From: Kappaphycus alvarezii
Taxonomy: Eukaryota > Rhodophyta > Florideophyceae > Gigartinales > Solieriaceae
DNA length: 64,000 nucleotides
Direction: 5' to 3'
Assembly: GCA_002205965.3 (NCBI GenBank)
Contig: NADL03000016.1
Span: 496,001 to 560,000, forward strand
In this document: in pieces, positions 10,300 through 21,059 of the stretch
How the letters are laid out: each line of letters opens with the position of its first letter
Position numbering within the stretch: position 1 is the first letter of the stretch
The notes under the pieces: model-generated
What the model saw: only the letters and a program-made list of their open reading frames with translations
What the model was told of the DNA's origin: nothing
Databases searched by the model: none
Program-made: the position numbers and the translations under genes

Positions 10300-11225
10300 T
10301 AGGGCTTTTCCATGAGCGACCAAAACCCAGTCTCCAGTATTAAACTTTCGGGTTCGTACCGCCCCAACTTCTCTCCAAGGCGCTGCTTCTGAATTCCGAC
10401 CCTCGTTGCGCGAAGTGCCAAGGTAGCCAGCATCTCCAGCCGGCGATGCTCTTCTGAAGGATTGAGTATAAATGAAGCGGAGTCAGACGAATCCATGCGC
10501 GGTACCACTCCGAACATAAGCTCGAAAGGGGAGGAACCTGTTCCAAGTCGTCGGCGGCGGTAGCCATAAAGAACTTGAGGGAGCCACTGTTCCAGTCGGA
10601 CCCTTGTCCGATAACCGTCTTCTTTAGTGCGTTTTTTATAGTGCGCGCCATCTTTTCTGCTCGGCCGTTTGAAATCGGGGCGTAGGCCAAGACGGTGCTC
10701 CAATCGACTCCATTCTTCTTCATAAAGTCTACGAGAGTAGCGGCAGTTAAACATCCAGCATTATCGGACACGACGGTCTTCGGGGACCAAAAAGAGAAAT
10801 GAACTCCTTTTCTATAAATGATTCCACGACTTTTGCGAAGGTTGTCTTCGTTGCGGTGGCAATTAGCCAGCCCGTCAGATGCTCGACGGCGACAAGAAGA
10901 AATTTGTTTCCCACCTTCGACCTGGGGAAGGGTCCAAGAAGTCTATAGAGTAAGTTTCGAAGATATTCGTGAGCGGAATGCTCAGCGTAGTTCGATAAGG
11001 GATCAAGGAATTGACCTTTCGACATCACTCACAGCTTCTTACGTAGTCTTGAACGTCCCAGTGGACTTGAGGCCACCAATATAGGTCGATAACGAATTTA
11101 CTTATTGTCTCACTATCCCAGTGTCCAACTTCGTCGTGGAATGTCTTCAGAATCCCGGGCCTGTCTTTGATTGTCGGGATCGCGCGGAGGCTATTATTCG
11201 CACGCCCAGCAGTTTTCCATCCCAC
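10300..11225 (-). pseudogene. Gypsy integrase, frameshifted
   Basis: An HHCC-like zinc region (FHDEVGHWDSETISKFVID, then YVRSCE) is at 11,225-11,025. The core follows with LLVAVEHLTGWLIATATKTT (10,950-10,830), then SDNAGCLTAATLVDFM and LAYAPISNGRAEKM (10,771-10,640), where the second catalytic Asp and a normally Pro-x-x-Asn-Gly-x-x-Glu motif sit. Shifts occur near 11,028, 10,760 and 10,560. I see no chromodomain in the C-terminal segment. Confidence 0.8.
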
Positions 11226-11439
11226 ACCATGAAGTGTTGTGCGGCGCGTTTTACCGAGCGGCGCTTGGACGGATTTTGTTCTTGAATGTGTTTTCTCTCG
11301 ATATAGCGAGCAACATCAAAAAATATGGTTCTATGGCGGGAATCTCAGACGAAAACACAGAGTTTACCGCACCAACAAGGTCTTCTTCGTCGAAAATTGG
11401 GGCGGCTCCGAGCCCTTCGTGCACTACGCGTGAAAGATA

Positions 11440-12087
11440 GTTGGCAGCTCCATTCCTTGTGCCAGGACGATATTCCACTTCAAACTCGTATTCAGCTCGA
11501 AGGTCTAGCCATCGTGCCAATCTTCCATTTACATCGCTCTTCCTAAAGGCGTACTGAAGTGCCTTATGGTCAGTTATGAGTTTGAAGAGTTCCGTTGAAA
11601 GCAAGTACACCCGGAATTTCCTAAGTGCGAAGATGACTGCAAGAGCTTCCCTTTCGCACGCGGAATAGTTTCGCTCGGCGGAGTTCATGGTAAGACTTGC
11701 ATATTGCACGGGTTGTACTTTTCCATCGTCTTTCTTCTGTGCGAGCACTGCTCCCACGGCGACACTTGAGGCTTCCTTTTCCACGATGAACGGCGCATCG
11801 AAGTCGGGGAAGGCCAGCACCGGCGGTGATGTGAGTTTCTCTTTTAGCACCTCGAAAGCTTCATTCATTTATTCTGTCCAGCTGAAATTATTATTTCCGG
11901 AAGTTGCGGCATGAAGAATGGCAGAGATGTCCGCGAAATCCTTGATAAAGCGGCGATAATAGCCGGCTAAGCCGAGAAAACTCCGCAGTTCAGTCTTGTT
12001 TGTTGGTACTGGTGCTTCTCTTATGGCACTTATCTTCTCTTGATCGACGTGACCTCCTTCTTTGCCAACTAAATGGCCGATAAGCTT
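11440..12087 (-). pseudogene. Gypsy RT C-terminus and RNase H
   Basis: It begins [19 protein letters not shown] and includes [18 protein letters not shown], the conserved gypsy RT thumb and connection. After an in-frame TAA at 11,869-11,871 it runs PPVLAFPDFDAPFIVE, SAERNYSACEREALAVIFAL, LITDHKALQYAF and WLDLRAEYEFEVEYRPG. The RNase H-like acidic residues (E in EREALA, D in TDHKAL) are present. The stop looks like a single substitution because the frame is unchanged across it. Confidence 0.88.
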
Positions 12088-12095
12088 GACACTAG

Positions 12096-12526
12096 AGTTT
12101 ATTGGACCGTTGTCCTCATATGAGGACAACTTTTAGCCCTTTTTTTTTCAATATAATTTTTTTACCTCAGCGCATTTCTTGTCCCTCCGCATTAGTTCCT
12201 GAGTGCAGATGGCCGATCAAAACAAACTTTTCAAGATTGTTGACCTCGGTGAAGGCTAAAACAGTTTCCCTCACCAGCTTCCGCTCTTCGCAAGAAGTTT
12301 TGAAAATGGCTTCATTTTGGAAGGAAATATAGCTCGTATTATCGTGGGGTTTTTAGAAACGAGGGGCATGTACAGTAAGAATGACTGTACTGTAACTTAA
12401 CAAAAAAACCTTTTTTGCAGTAAAAATTTCAGGCTTCCAAAAGATTTACTGTTCCAAAATGTAACGGAAACTGTTCTCATATGAGGACAAAGTGTGCCTC
12501 ATATGAGGACAGAGCATGGTCGTATG
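12096..12526. mobile_element. MITE-like insertion with 8-bp target duplication
   Basis: The insert is flanked by GACACTAG at 12,088-12,095 and again at 12,527-12,534. Both flanks lie at the same codon phase of the gypsy RT, so removing the insert and one repeat rejoins ...SRP-SV and [10 protein letters not shown] in frame. Both ends contain TGTCCTCATATGAGG inside imperfect inverted repeats, with GACC upstream. A second, shorter CATATGAG block sits just inside the right end (12,476-12,490). There is no ORF of interest inside. An 8-bp duplication is typical of hAT-like transposition by family knowledge; the superfamily remains open. Confidence 0.85.
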
Positions 12527-12534
12527 GACACTAG

Positions 12535-13087
12535 GCCTCGAAAAGACACCCTTTGTGATTTTTAAATTGAGTCCGGCCTTTCTAATAGCTTCGAAGACGA
12601 TGAGAAGGTGTATAACATGCTCCTCGATCGTGTCGGAGAAGAAAATAACGTTGTCCAGATATACTAGAGCGAATGGCATATCTCTCAGGATGTAATCCAT
12701 TATTCGCTGGAAGTTGGACGGCGCGTTCATCAGGCCAAAGGGCATCACCTCGAACTTGAACGTGCCAAAGCGGCATACGAAGGTAGTCATATCTTTGCAT
12801 TCTTCGCTCATGCGGATCTGCCAATACCCTGTGAAGAGGTCCAGGGCTGTAAATACAGAGCTTCCCTTCAATTCATCGAATATTTCTTCGATCTTGGGCA
12901 ACGGACAGCGGTCAGCCTTCATTCGTCTGTTCAGAGCACGGTAGTCCACACAGAAGCGAGGGTTTCCGTCCTTATTTGTAACAATTTCGACAGGAAATGA
13001 CCAAGCTGAAGACGCTGGAGTGATAATTCCTGCATCGAGCATGTTGTCTATCTCCTTGCGAGCGATTTCGTTGTGTCGCGGAGACAT
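12535..13087 (-). pseudogene. Gypsy reverse transcriptase, N-terminal and palm part
   Basis: Residues about 20-60 show GIITPASSAWSFPVEIV and RFCVDYRALN; 80-95 show FTALDLFTGYWQI; 105-125 show FGTFKFEVMPFGLMNAP; 141-150 show LVYLDNVIFF. The invariant YxDD box is YLDN, with the second catalytic aspartate changed to Asn (codon at 12,650-12,652), so polymerase activity should be lost. Just upstream, ELCPALVPTKHGFELKDDTP leads in, with a TGA at 13,088-13,090. The frame ends in the inserted element. Confidence 0.9.
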
Positions 13088-13617
13088 TCAGCGAGCCCTT
13101 TGGTAGATGGGGGTGTCATCCTTCAGCTCGAATCCATGTTTCGTCGGTACCAATGCGGGGCAGAGCTCCTCGATCGTCCATGCGACTATCCCAGTGTCGC
13201 GGAGCGAGCTATTTATGCTTTCTTGTGTTACTTCTGGAAGATAAGAAAGAAGGGCTCGAAGTTCCCCTTCATTTCATCGTTCTCGCTTTCTTCGGCCCCT
13301 TCTTCGACGGCGGCGGCATATTTATCTGCTAGTTCTTTATCAGAGTTTTCGAGGCTCTCGTAAATGTTTTCACGGATCGCCAGGACCAATTCTTCTTCCG
13401 AAGTGTCGGCTGAGTCGGGACCAGCGTCAGAGTCAAAGGTGAAGTCTTCACTAGGCGTTCCGATCTCTTCACTCCTCATTAGCTGCTTCTCAACGACTTT
13501 TGTGTCGGGCTCCAAAGGCAGTACCACTTCTTCCGAGCCATGTGTAGACGAACGATTTGGGTCCCGAAGTCTGAATTTGCCCGCATGGCCGAGTCAGATT
13601 GGTGGCCAATAATTAGA

Positions 13618-14421
13618 TCAAATAGCGACTTCTCCACAACCAGGTAGTCCAGTTTGACCGCTTGGTTCCAAAGGTGGTGGGAACCTTGAGCAACGACCCG
13701 AGACAGGAGTCGCTATCTCCGTCGCGGCGGTGATTTTCTTCGATGTGTAGTTCGGCGACAGGTAGAGGCGTCGAGATAACTCCGCGGACATCACGTACGG
13801 TACGGCAGCAATGACGGCAATTCTGGGCGGAAGATGAATTCCTAACAGCATTCTCATTACCGTTGCCGCCCCGTCAGCATCCACTCGAAGAAGCTGACCG
13901 AATGTAAGCCCGCAGTTGGCATTTGAAAGCTCAACGACTATGTCATACTTTCCGACATATTCTTGGAGCTTGTCTGAACCTTTCGTTCCTTTTTTGTTCT
14001 TCTTTTGCTTCCTCCTTCGGCACGAAAAACGGAATTCTTCTGCCGCCGGAACAGGAGGAATTATTCGTACTTGTTGCTGATTATGCACTAGGCGGGATAC
14101 AAGAATTCCCCCGTGATCTTCTTGAGGAGGTTGTTTCGCCAAAGCTTCTCTTTTAGCAGTTCTCTTTGTCGCTTTAACGATCTCTTCGTGGTCTTCATTG
14201 GTATCCGAATGGCTCTCACGGACTACATTGACCTGATCCGCTACTCGAGGTTCTTTCCTTTCTTGATCTTCCAAAGCACCGGATGCCTTAATTCTCGCTG
14301 CAGTCCAGCATGTAGCCTCACATTGCCCCAATTGGCCACAAAGAGTGCAGCGATGATCTCGGTAAGTATTTTTCTCGCATCTAGATGCTCCTTGACCGGG
14401 TTTGTGGCAGTAAGAGCACAA
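13618..14421 (-). pseudogene. Gypsy gag C-terminus and protease-like region
   Basis: It starts with two knuckles, CSYCHKPGQGASRC and CTLCGQLGQCEATC. In both, the expected zinc-binding His is Gln (codon CAA). A charged linker follows, then DIVVELSNANCGLTFGQLLR and VPYVMSAELSRRLYL, which resemble the retropepsin region of algal and oomycete gypsy elements. The catalytic D-S/T-G triplet expected just before AVP is absent. A frame shift then leads into LDYLVVEKSLFDLIIGH, the second protease half. Protease activity is therefore lost in this copy. Confidence 0.65.
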
Positions 14422-14634
14422 TCTAGGGGCATTTCCCCTCTGAGCTGACGAAGACGGTCCTTCGACTGTATCGGAATTTTCCTACTTCTGCTTGACGAGA
14501 AGGGTAAGGCGAGACAGGTCTTCGGAAAGTGCATCTAACTTATTCTAGATGTTCCTTGAGCGAGCATCGGGACGAAATAAGAGCCTTGTCGGCGGTACTT
14601 CCATAACTTGAGGCGAAGATCTAGAAAACGCAAT

Positions 14635-15155
14635 TCAATTTGCGTGAAAGTCCTTCAAGGCCTCTACTATATCGGCGTAGTTCTTCTGCCCTCGGAACGG
14701 CAGGAAATGCTGCAAATTCTCATGTCGACATGCAGCAGTCCTTAATAATCTAAATCTTGCAATACTGTCGAAACCCGCCTTCTCGTACAACCGCTCCGAT
14801 TTCTTCAGGGAGTTCGGTATGTCTTCATTGTCGAGGCTGATTTCCAGTGCTCGACGGATGATGTCTTGAGGCTTTTCTTCCTCGGCGAAATTTTCGAAGA
14901 GCTTCTCCTTGACAACGGCGTAATTCTTGGCATCTTCGATCAGCTCTCCCTGGGCTGCGAAGGAATCGTAGTAGAACTCGAACGCGGGGCCTTCTAGGTA
15001 TCCAAGGAGGGATAATGCCTTCTCCTGACTGGACTTCCCGGCCATCAAATCATTTTCGTAGAAGAAAAAGAACTTGTTCACATCGTCGTTTCCGTTGTAA
15101 GCGACGGGATTCGCTCCGGGGGAAGAGGTCCTCCATAAGAGTCATAAGAAGCCAT
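14635..15155 (-). pseudogene. Gypsy gag, N-terminal part
   Basis: The capsid-like structural protein starts at ATG 15,155 (MASYDSYGGPLPP). It continues, after a one-base shift near 15,115, as NPVAYNGNDDVNKFFFFYEN and then LGYLEGPAFEFYY and RALEISLDNEDIPNSL, a helical pattern typical of retrotransposon gag. It stops at 14,635. A knuckle region in a downstream frame follows. Detection is by position and gag-like composition; no catalytic motif is expected. Confidence 0.65.
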
Positions 15156-15265
15156 GATAGGATCGGAAAGGAGGGGAATTTTTACAACGTTTTTGGCGAC
15201 CTTAGGAGGGGGGGTTCTGTCGTTGTGTCCTCTCTCGCTCCCCTCCCCTTCCACACCCGGCCAAC

Positions 15266-15394
15266 ACTGTTTATATGGCAATCGCGGGTGTGGCCGACCG
15301 TTCCAGAACCACACGCGGCGAGGCCGACAATAATTAAAAATATAAAAAATACTGTAGAAAATAACTAAAAATAACTCTAGAGTACAGTAGCCGA
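15266..15394 (-). repeat. Gypsy 5' LTR segment with TATA-like box
   Basis: On the minus strand it starts TGTCGGCTACTGTACTC and contains GCCATATAAACAGTG (about 15,270), a plausible TATA box roughly 115 bp upstream of the gag ATG at 15,155. It is homologous to 8,115-8,243 in opposite orientation. The exact LTR ends were not determined. Confidence 0.7.
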
Positions 15395-15599
15395 CAAAAT
15401 ATAAAACCGAGAACAAAAAGCGTCATACGAGTAGTCAAAAAGGGCAGATTTTTTGGTGACTCTTCAGGGGCAACCAACAGTAGCCATTGAATTTTTCCCT
15501 TGTCGAGATGAACCTTCGTTTGTTCCCTTCCTCTCCCGAAATACACCCGAGCTCCCCACGCCAAGCTTGCTTGGGTGCCCTACGCTAAGGCGGCGCATA

Positions 15600-17560
15600 G
15601 CGCCTTTTCCAGCAACCTCTGCCATGAAAATCCTCCTCATCACCGCCAGCACCACACGCGACTTTTACTCTAGCCACCATCCCCGCTTTTTCGCCCAACC
15701 TTGGAAATTACGAAACAGCGCCCCTCCACTCTGTCAACTCCGCCACCATGGAAGGCCCTGGGGTGGAAACTACGATGGTTTCTACACCCCGACCTCCAAG
15801 ACGGCCCCCACCCGGCCCATGGATCGCTGACCCCCCCGCCCCGTCCTCAATTCCGCAATCGCCTCCCCCATTGGCCGTGAAAGACGTCGAGCCTGCAGAC
15901 CACATTGCGTCGGAAGCCCCCACCCTTGTCGCTAGCGCTTCCTTCTAATTGCTGGCAGCATGGAACATCCTGTACCATCTCAGGACGTCACATCTCCTTA
16001 CTTCCTGCCGTCCGCCCTTGACATTCTCCGCACTCCATACCGTGAGGCCGACATCTTCCAAGATATCCTTGCCACCTGCCTCGAACAGTTCGTCTTCCTA
16101 TTCGTTAAGTTTGTCAAGGCCACCGCTAACGCTCGCGCCCTTTGCCTCCCCATTCAGCGAGGTGCTGGTTACGGGTTTTATGTGAACACCCGAAAGACAC
16201 GCATCTTCTGGCCTTTGGTTCCCCCTCGAACCACTCCACCTTTCCCGAGTCTCCACTTTCCGAGTGCGCCCGAGAAGGACGAGGCGGGTGTCAGCTTCTC
16301 GGTGCACCATGCGCCTTTTTGCCCACGCATTCAAACTCTCGGATCCCTCCTACGCCATTTCAGCTGCCGAAGAACCCGACGCCCTTCAGTGCTCCTTGTA
16401 CGAGGCTCTGTAGGGCCCCCCTGTTTCCGACGACGCGTGGACCCAGGTCTTACTCCTCTTCTACCAAGGTGTACAGCAGTTTACCCTCTTCTACCCGTTC
16501 CTCCACGGATCTTGAGCCGCCAGCATCCCTGGAGTATCCTTCCCCGCTCAAAGACTGCTTCTTTCACCACCCAGCGCTCCTCAGCGCTCCTCGGTTCTCG
16601 TACCGAGGGACCGCTACTTCCTCACCGGCCAAGTACGGTCGCATCCCCATGAGTTACTCCGCGTCCCCGGCCACCTATACTCCGCCATTCATGAACTTGA
16701 ATTGGACTGCCGATCCCGTCCCATCCCACCACTCGACCCAAGCCGCCCGTCTCCGCATTTTCACCATGCCACAACACGATCTAGGCCTGCCCGCTTATTC
16801 TGACTCCCTTCAAATCCGCTGCCAGCACCGCTACCAGTCCAGGATCATGGGAGAACACGCGGCTGACCACTGCCCGCGCGGATTCGCCCCCTCCACAGCA
16901 CCACCACTTCCACAGGCACTACCACTTCCACAAAGCCATCTTCTCCCAGCTTGTGCGCGCCGCTGGGCTCGATTGCCGCTTTGAGGCCCTGCTTCTCGTC
17001 CGCGGGACCGAACCACGGCTCGCCGATTTCCTCGTCTGCCGACATGCCCTACAGGTTGGCCCGCCAGGCCATTCTGCTGCATGGGACATCACTGTGGTGT
17101 GTCTTCAATTCCTCCGTCCCACCAAAGCCGCCCATGCTGCAGGCGGTACCGCAGGCTCGGCTCACCTTCCGAAGATCTCGGACTTCCAGGGAAATATTTC
17201 CCGGTGCTCCCCCCATTCGGCCTGGTTGGAATGGGGAGGGAAAAAGAAAGGGATTGGGTGGATGATGTCTTTTGCTGCGGCGTGTCGTTGGGGAATTTGG
17301 AGTCGAGCGGGGAGTTCAAGACAAGTAGGGAGTTTAAGGCGGATAAGGAATAGAAGGGGGAGTTGTAGGCTTGAAGAGACATGTTTTCATGTGCGGTTGT
17401 TGGAGCAGGAGACGATAGGGCTAGCTGAAGGATCCGGACGGGGAATGTTGAGTTTTTGATGGTATGTTTGTTACAAGATGGCGCGCCAGGGGCTTCAAAA
17501 TGCAAAAAGAGGGGAACTTTTATTTGTTTAACTCTTGGAAGATATATCGATCTATCCCAT
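15600..17560 (+). mobile_element. LINE copy with most of the RT domain deleted
   Basis: Plus-strand order: a Pro-rich 5' part; the conserved block SALDILRTPYREADIFQDIL...FVKFVKATANARA (15,990-16,140), matching 6,540-6,370 (-); then, at about 16,170-16,200, a direct jump to VNTRKTRIFWPLVPP and PLSECAREG, which in the 4.5-5.1 kb copy lie after RT motif C. A degenerate zinc motif (about 16,810-16,900) and an RLE-like RGTEPRLADFLV...AWDITVV (17,000-17,110) follow. The 3' boundary near 17,560 is suggested by similarity of 17,507-17,558 to 49,985-50,040. The RT-encoding 1 kb or more is missing. Confidence 0.75.
17507..17558 (+). repeat. Short LINE 3'-UTR-like repeat, shared with 49,985-50,040
   Basis: Both loci read gaggggaa, then a T-rich spacer, then actcttggaagatatat and cgatctatc. 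At 49,985-50,040 it directly follows a LINE C-terminal tail, so I take it as the 3' untranslated end of a second LINE subfamily. Confidence 0.5.
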
Positions 17561-17825
17561 GGTTTTCAGACAACCACAATCGACTCAAAAAGGGTATACA
17601 GACACAGTAATGGGGAAGGAACTGCAGAAGCACTTCTGCTATATTTTCGTGTCGTATCCCGCCATTACCCGGCGATTAAAGAGTAACAACACGACAAAGT
17701 TGCAAGACTATCACGAAGCACAGCACTAAAATCGGAGAAAGGAAATCAGAGCATTCTTACCGCAAATGTGAACTCAGAAGAAAAACTTGTAACTTGTGAC
17801 TGCACACATTCGTTGTTAGAGCGAA

Positions 17826-18640
17826 CTATTCTTGTGCGTTTGATACCATTTGCTCTAACAAAGAAAGTGTATAGTCACCAGTTGCAATCTCTTCAGGTAG
17901 GCTAGGAATCGCCAGCCTCAGATTTCTGCCAGTAGTCTTGGCTCTGCCTTTTGTAGTTGTGCTTTTAAAGAGAGATAAACTGCTGGTTCGCGCATCCTTT
18001 TTCCCCGCTCCAGTGCCTTGTAACTTTTAACAACATTATCAACTAGGCCTTGCTCCTCATTCCGTTTGAACACGATCGGATCTGGCGTCTTTCACTCTAG
18101 AAAACTCTCCAATCTGCGCATAATGTTGTCCATTCTTGCAGTGCCCTCTTCTGCCCTTCGCTTTCCAAGAGATGAAAGTCTCTCTGATGACCTGTTCGAG
18201 GGAATGTCGTCCATTGCCAAGTAAATGCCAACATCTTGATATCGTTTTATCCCTCGTCCAGGTTAGTAAGGTCGGGTTTTTTCTCTGAAATAGTTTTGTT
18301 CATAACCGAAATAAATGCGTTATCCATTCTATTGGTCCCTGTTTCAAGAATGGAAAATAGTAAAAGCAGGCGCTTGGACATAGAGGTAAGATCGCTCCGT
18401 GCTGGCCTGGTTAGAAATTCAATAAACCTCTCCCGGGGTCCCCCTGTCCAGACACTGTCCGTTTCCGGAGCTTTTTGGTGAGTTCACTTATCAAGTCTCT
18501 CGTTTTTTTCTTCAGCATAGCACCCGATATCCATCATACGGGTTAATTCGATACTTCCACGCCATCTTACACAGTTCTGAAGTCTTCATGAGTTTATACT
18601 CACCATCATTGAATATTGGCGCTATTATTGAAACCCGAAA
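17826..18640 (-). pseudogene. Unidentified decayed protein gene
   Basis: Read on the minus strand, coherent hydrophilic protein sequence continues across stops and shifts: GGPRERFIEFLTRPARSDLT and KRLLLLFSILETGTNRMDNA (18,480-18,290); then, from ATG 18,214, MDDIPSNRSSERLSSLGKRR and MRRLESFLE; then VVKSYKALERGKRMREPAVY (18,060-17,980); and after a shift IPSLPEEIATGDYTLSLLEQ to a TAG at 17,826. The Lys/Arg/Glu-rich helices look like genuine former coding sequence. I recognise no family. A short frame at 19,156-19,422 may or may not belong. Confidence 0.4.
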
Positions 18641-19670
18641 CTGATTTGGGGATATTATAGTCTCTGTCCCACTAAGTAGGCTTCTTGGCATTTTTCATTA
18701 GAGCTCAGTATCGTACAACGCCGTCTATATTCAGAGAGCGTTAGTGGAACTTCTCTTTGTTCATTAAATTGCTAACCGGTTCCCGTAAAATTACTATGAT
18801 TATTCTCCCCCGTTTGCGGGTGCTCTCAATGGCGCTTGATCCCGCCTGCCGCAAGCTTGATTTTCCTTTTTTTCAGTAGTAGTAGGTATTATGCAGGCTG
18901 AAAACACTTCTTTCACGGTGCAAAGTGAAATGTTCCCTATTTTCCGTTGCTTGACATGATATTCTCTATGTTTTGGCAATTTGCGCTTTTTTGCACAGCA
19001 AAATCGTCAACGTGCTCGTTAGATGGATTTTGCGCGACTTTTGTGCCCATATGGGAATTTTTCATTTCTTATAATTTTTTTTAAGTCGCTGACGCTTTTG
19101 TAATTGAAAAAGCGGAACGCAATACCCCCAGTAGTCACTTCTTGCCTGTTGTCAGTTAGCGTCTTGATGGCAGAGAATTCCATGTTTTTGCTCGAGGGTG
19201 AGGTGTCGGGGAGCTTTGGTCTCTGGTTTTAATAGCGCTACTAGATATTTTCATCGTGTCGCTTATTTCGGCTCGAAGAGGTCGGTTGGAGGTGAGGAAC
19301 GAATTTAGCTGCTGGATCTGAAGTGTGGAGGCAAGTCTGCAGCTAGAGCGCCTCGTGTGGAGACTATATTGGACTTTTATTCCAGACCCACCCAAAAAGC
19401 TGCAGTCCTTTGATACAAACACTGCAATTAGCTTTTAAACTAGCTGGTTCCATACGCCCTACGAGGGGGCCTCCATGGCGTTGCGATCAGTCATTATACA
19501 GTCCTGAGTGATCATACGACACCCAAAGTTCTCAGTTTATGATGTTTCTCTTCAGTGCTGTTCAAAAATAATGATTGAAATCGATCCGTTCGGCCTTTTT
19601 ATATACAAAACCGTACAAAAGTGGAAATTCAGATAAGTTGGCGAGAAATAGTACACAATTTCTAAAAATA
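18640..19670. other. No confident gene
   Basis: There is one short minus-strand frame (19,156-19,422) without a recognisable motif. No repeats stand out. Confidence 0.4.
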
Positions 19671-20722
19671 GGGGTGACTGATGCCCGTCGGCACCCTACG
19701 CCTTATTGGATATGACTAGAACTGTAAAAAGAACTAGTGATCTGTCATTCCGACCTGCCTCACATTGACTTCAATGCAGCGATTGTGAATTGAATTCACC
19801 AACCGTTGGACAACATACGGATCAATATTGTCCCAACATTCGCTGACGCAATTAATGAGTTCCTTCACAGTAGAAAATTGCCTTGAATTGGCATAGACGG
19901 TCCTGGCTAGTATGCCCCAAAGATTTTCTATGGGGTTTAAATCTGGAGAACAAGCTGACCTCTCTGGAACGGATATTTCTTGATCTTTAAACCATTTCTC
20001 AGCTACGTTGGACACATGGGCGTGGATTTATCCTCCTGGAATATCCATCCAACTGGAAATTTTTTATCAGCGCAGTCAAGCAATTACTTGTCTAAATTCT
20101 TCGGGAATTCCCTCTATTTAAACCGACAGTTACTTTCACTAATTTCGTCCTTCTATGTGCGCAAAAAGCTGCCCGAACCATTACTCTATTCCCTCCATGT
20201 TGCCGTTTAAACAAAAAAACAGTTCTTTCGCGCCTCAAATCATGCCAATAGCACTGAGTCCCGTACGGTCCATCGCAGTTGAATATTTTTATCGCTCCAA
20301 ACGACCTTGTCCCACCAATTGCGCTCTTGTCTGAATGAATCCTTGTAAATTTAATACGAGCATCCCAGTGCCTCAGTTGAAGTGGAGGCTCAGTCATTTT
20401 CTTACGATTCGCTCGGAAGTTTCTGGTGCCATAGGTTGCTGGGCTCTTTAGAATTGAGGATACACCGGCTCGCGATCGACCAAGCTGCCTAGCAATTGCC
20501 TGGTTTGATAGATCACCTTCTTTCAAGCCTAAAATTTGGCTCGCTCTTCTAAGCTCAATTGCGTCCCCTTTGGCATCCTTGAGGTGTGATAGTATTGACT
20601 CCTCCCAACCCGCCCTGTGGGTCAGGGCGGGTTGGGAAGATGTCAATGGACATTGTTGGAACGCGCTAAAAGCCAGTTAGTTGAGGTGCAAGAGTACATG
20701 TCGTATGGCATGAGTCACCCCC
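19671..20722 (-). mobile_element. Tc1/mariner transposon with degenerate transposase
   Basis: The ends form an imperfect terminal inverted repeat: GGGGTGACTGATGCC at 19,671 and GGGGTGACTCATGCC reading back from 20,721. The total is about 1.05 kb, usual for Tc1 elements. The transposase on the minus strand has an HTH region (SNQAIARQLGRSRAGVSSIL), KIFNCDGPYGTQCYWHDLR and QHGGNRVMVRAAFCAHRRT. After a shift it reads FQEDKS and SPDLNPIENLWGILARTVYA. The third catalytic site sits in the SPDLNPIENLW motif. The first aspartate is readable only in a shifted frame (VVWSDK). TA flanks at the left end but not clearly at the right. Confidence 0.85.
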
Positions 20723-21059
20723 GTTTCTTTTTCTAGAGGACTACACCGATGCCACGTGTTTATTAACGTTTTTAGGCATCTTTCTAACGTTATTTTATGC
20801 AGCTTGTCATTGGTTGAAACCTTTTTTTAATTTACTGTTTTGAAGTAGCAAATATCAGCGAAACAAGGGGTGTCGTGTGCATCAGTCAGGAGTGTATTTG
20901 TACTGTACAGTTAAACATCCCTTCGCACCCCTCCACCAACTGGTGTCACCCCATCAAAAGATGTTAACATCATCGGCTTCACCACGTCCTGCCTTTCAAG
21001 CCTCAACCTCATTAATCGACTGCTAGCAACTCCGTATGCTCGCACAGTAAGTCTCCTCG

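Larger units (their letters stand above)
10070..15400 (-). mobile_element. Ty3/gypsy LTR retrotransposon, decayed, 3' LTR missing
   Basis: Minus-strand order: LTR promoter segment (15,394-15,266), gag (from 15,155), zinc knuckles (about 14,430-14,290), protease-like region (about 13,860-13,620), RT (13,087-12,535), RNase H (11,868-11,440), integrase (11,225-10,300) and a post-integrase segment (GPCRI, then GYWL) to about 10,070. RT-RNaseH-IN is the Ty3/gypsy order. In-frame stops at 13,088-13,090 (TGA) and 11,869-11,871 (TAA), plus several shifts, disable it. A 431-bp element sits inside the RT region (12,096-12,526). No same-orientation LTR is visible below 10,070. Confidence 0.9.
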
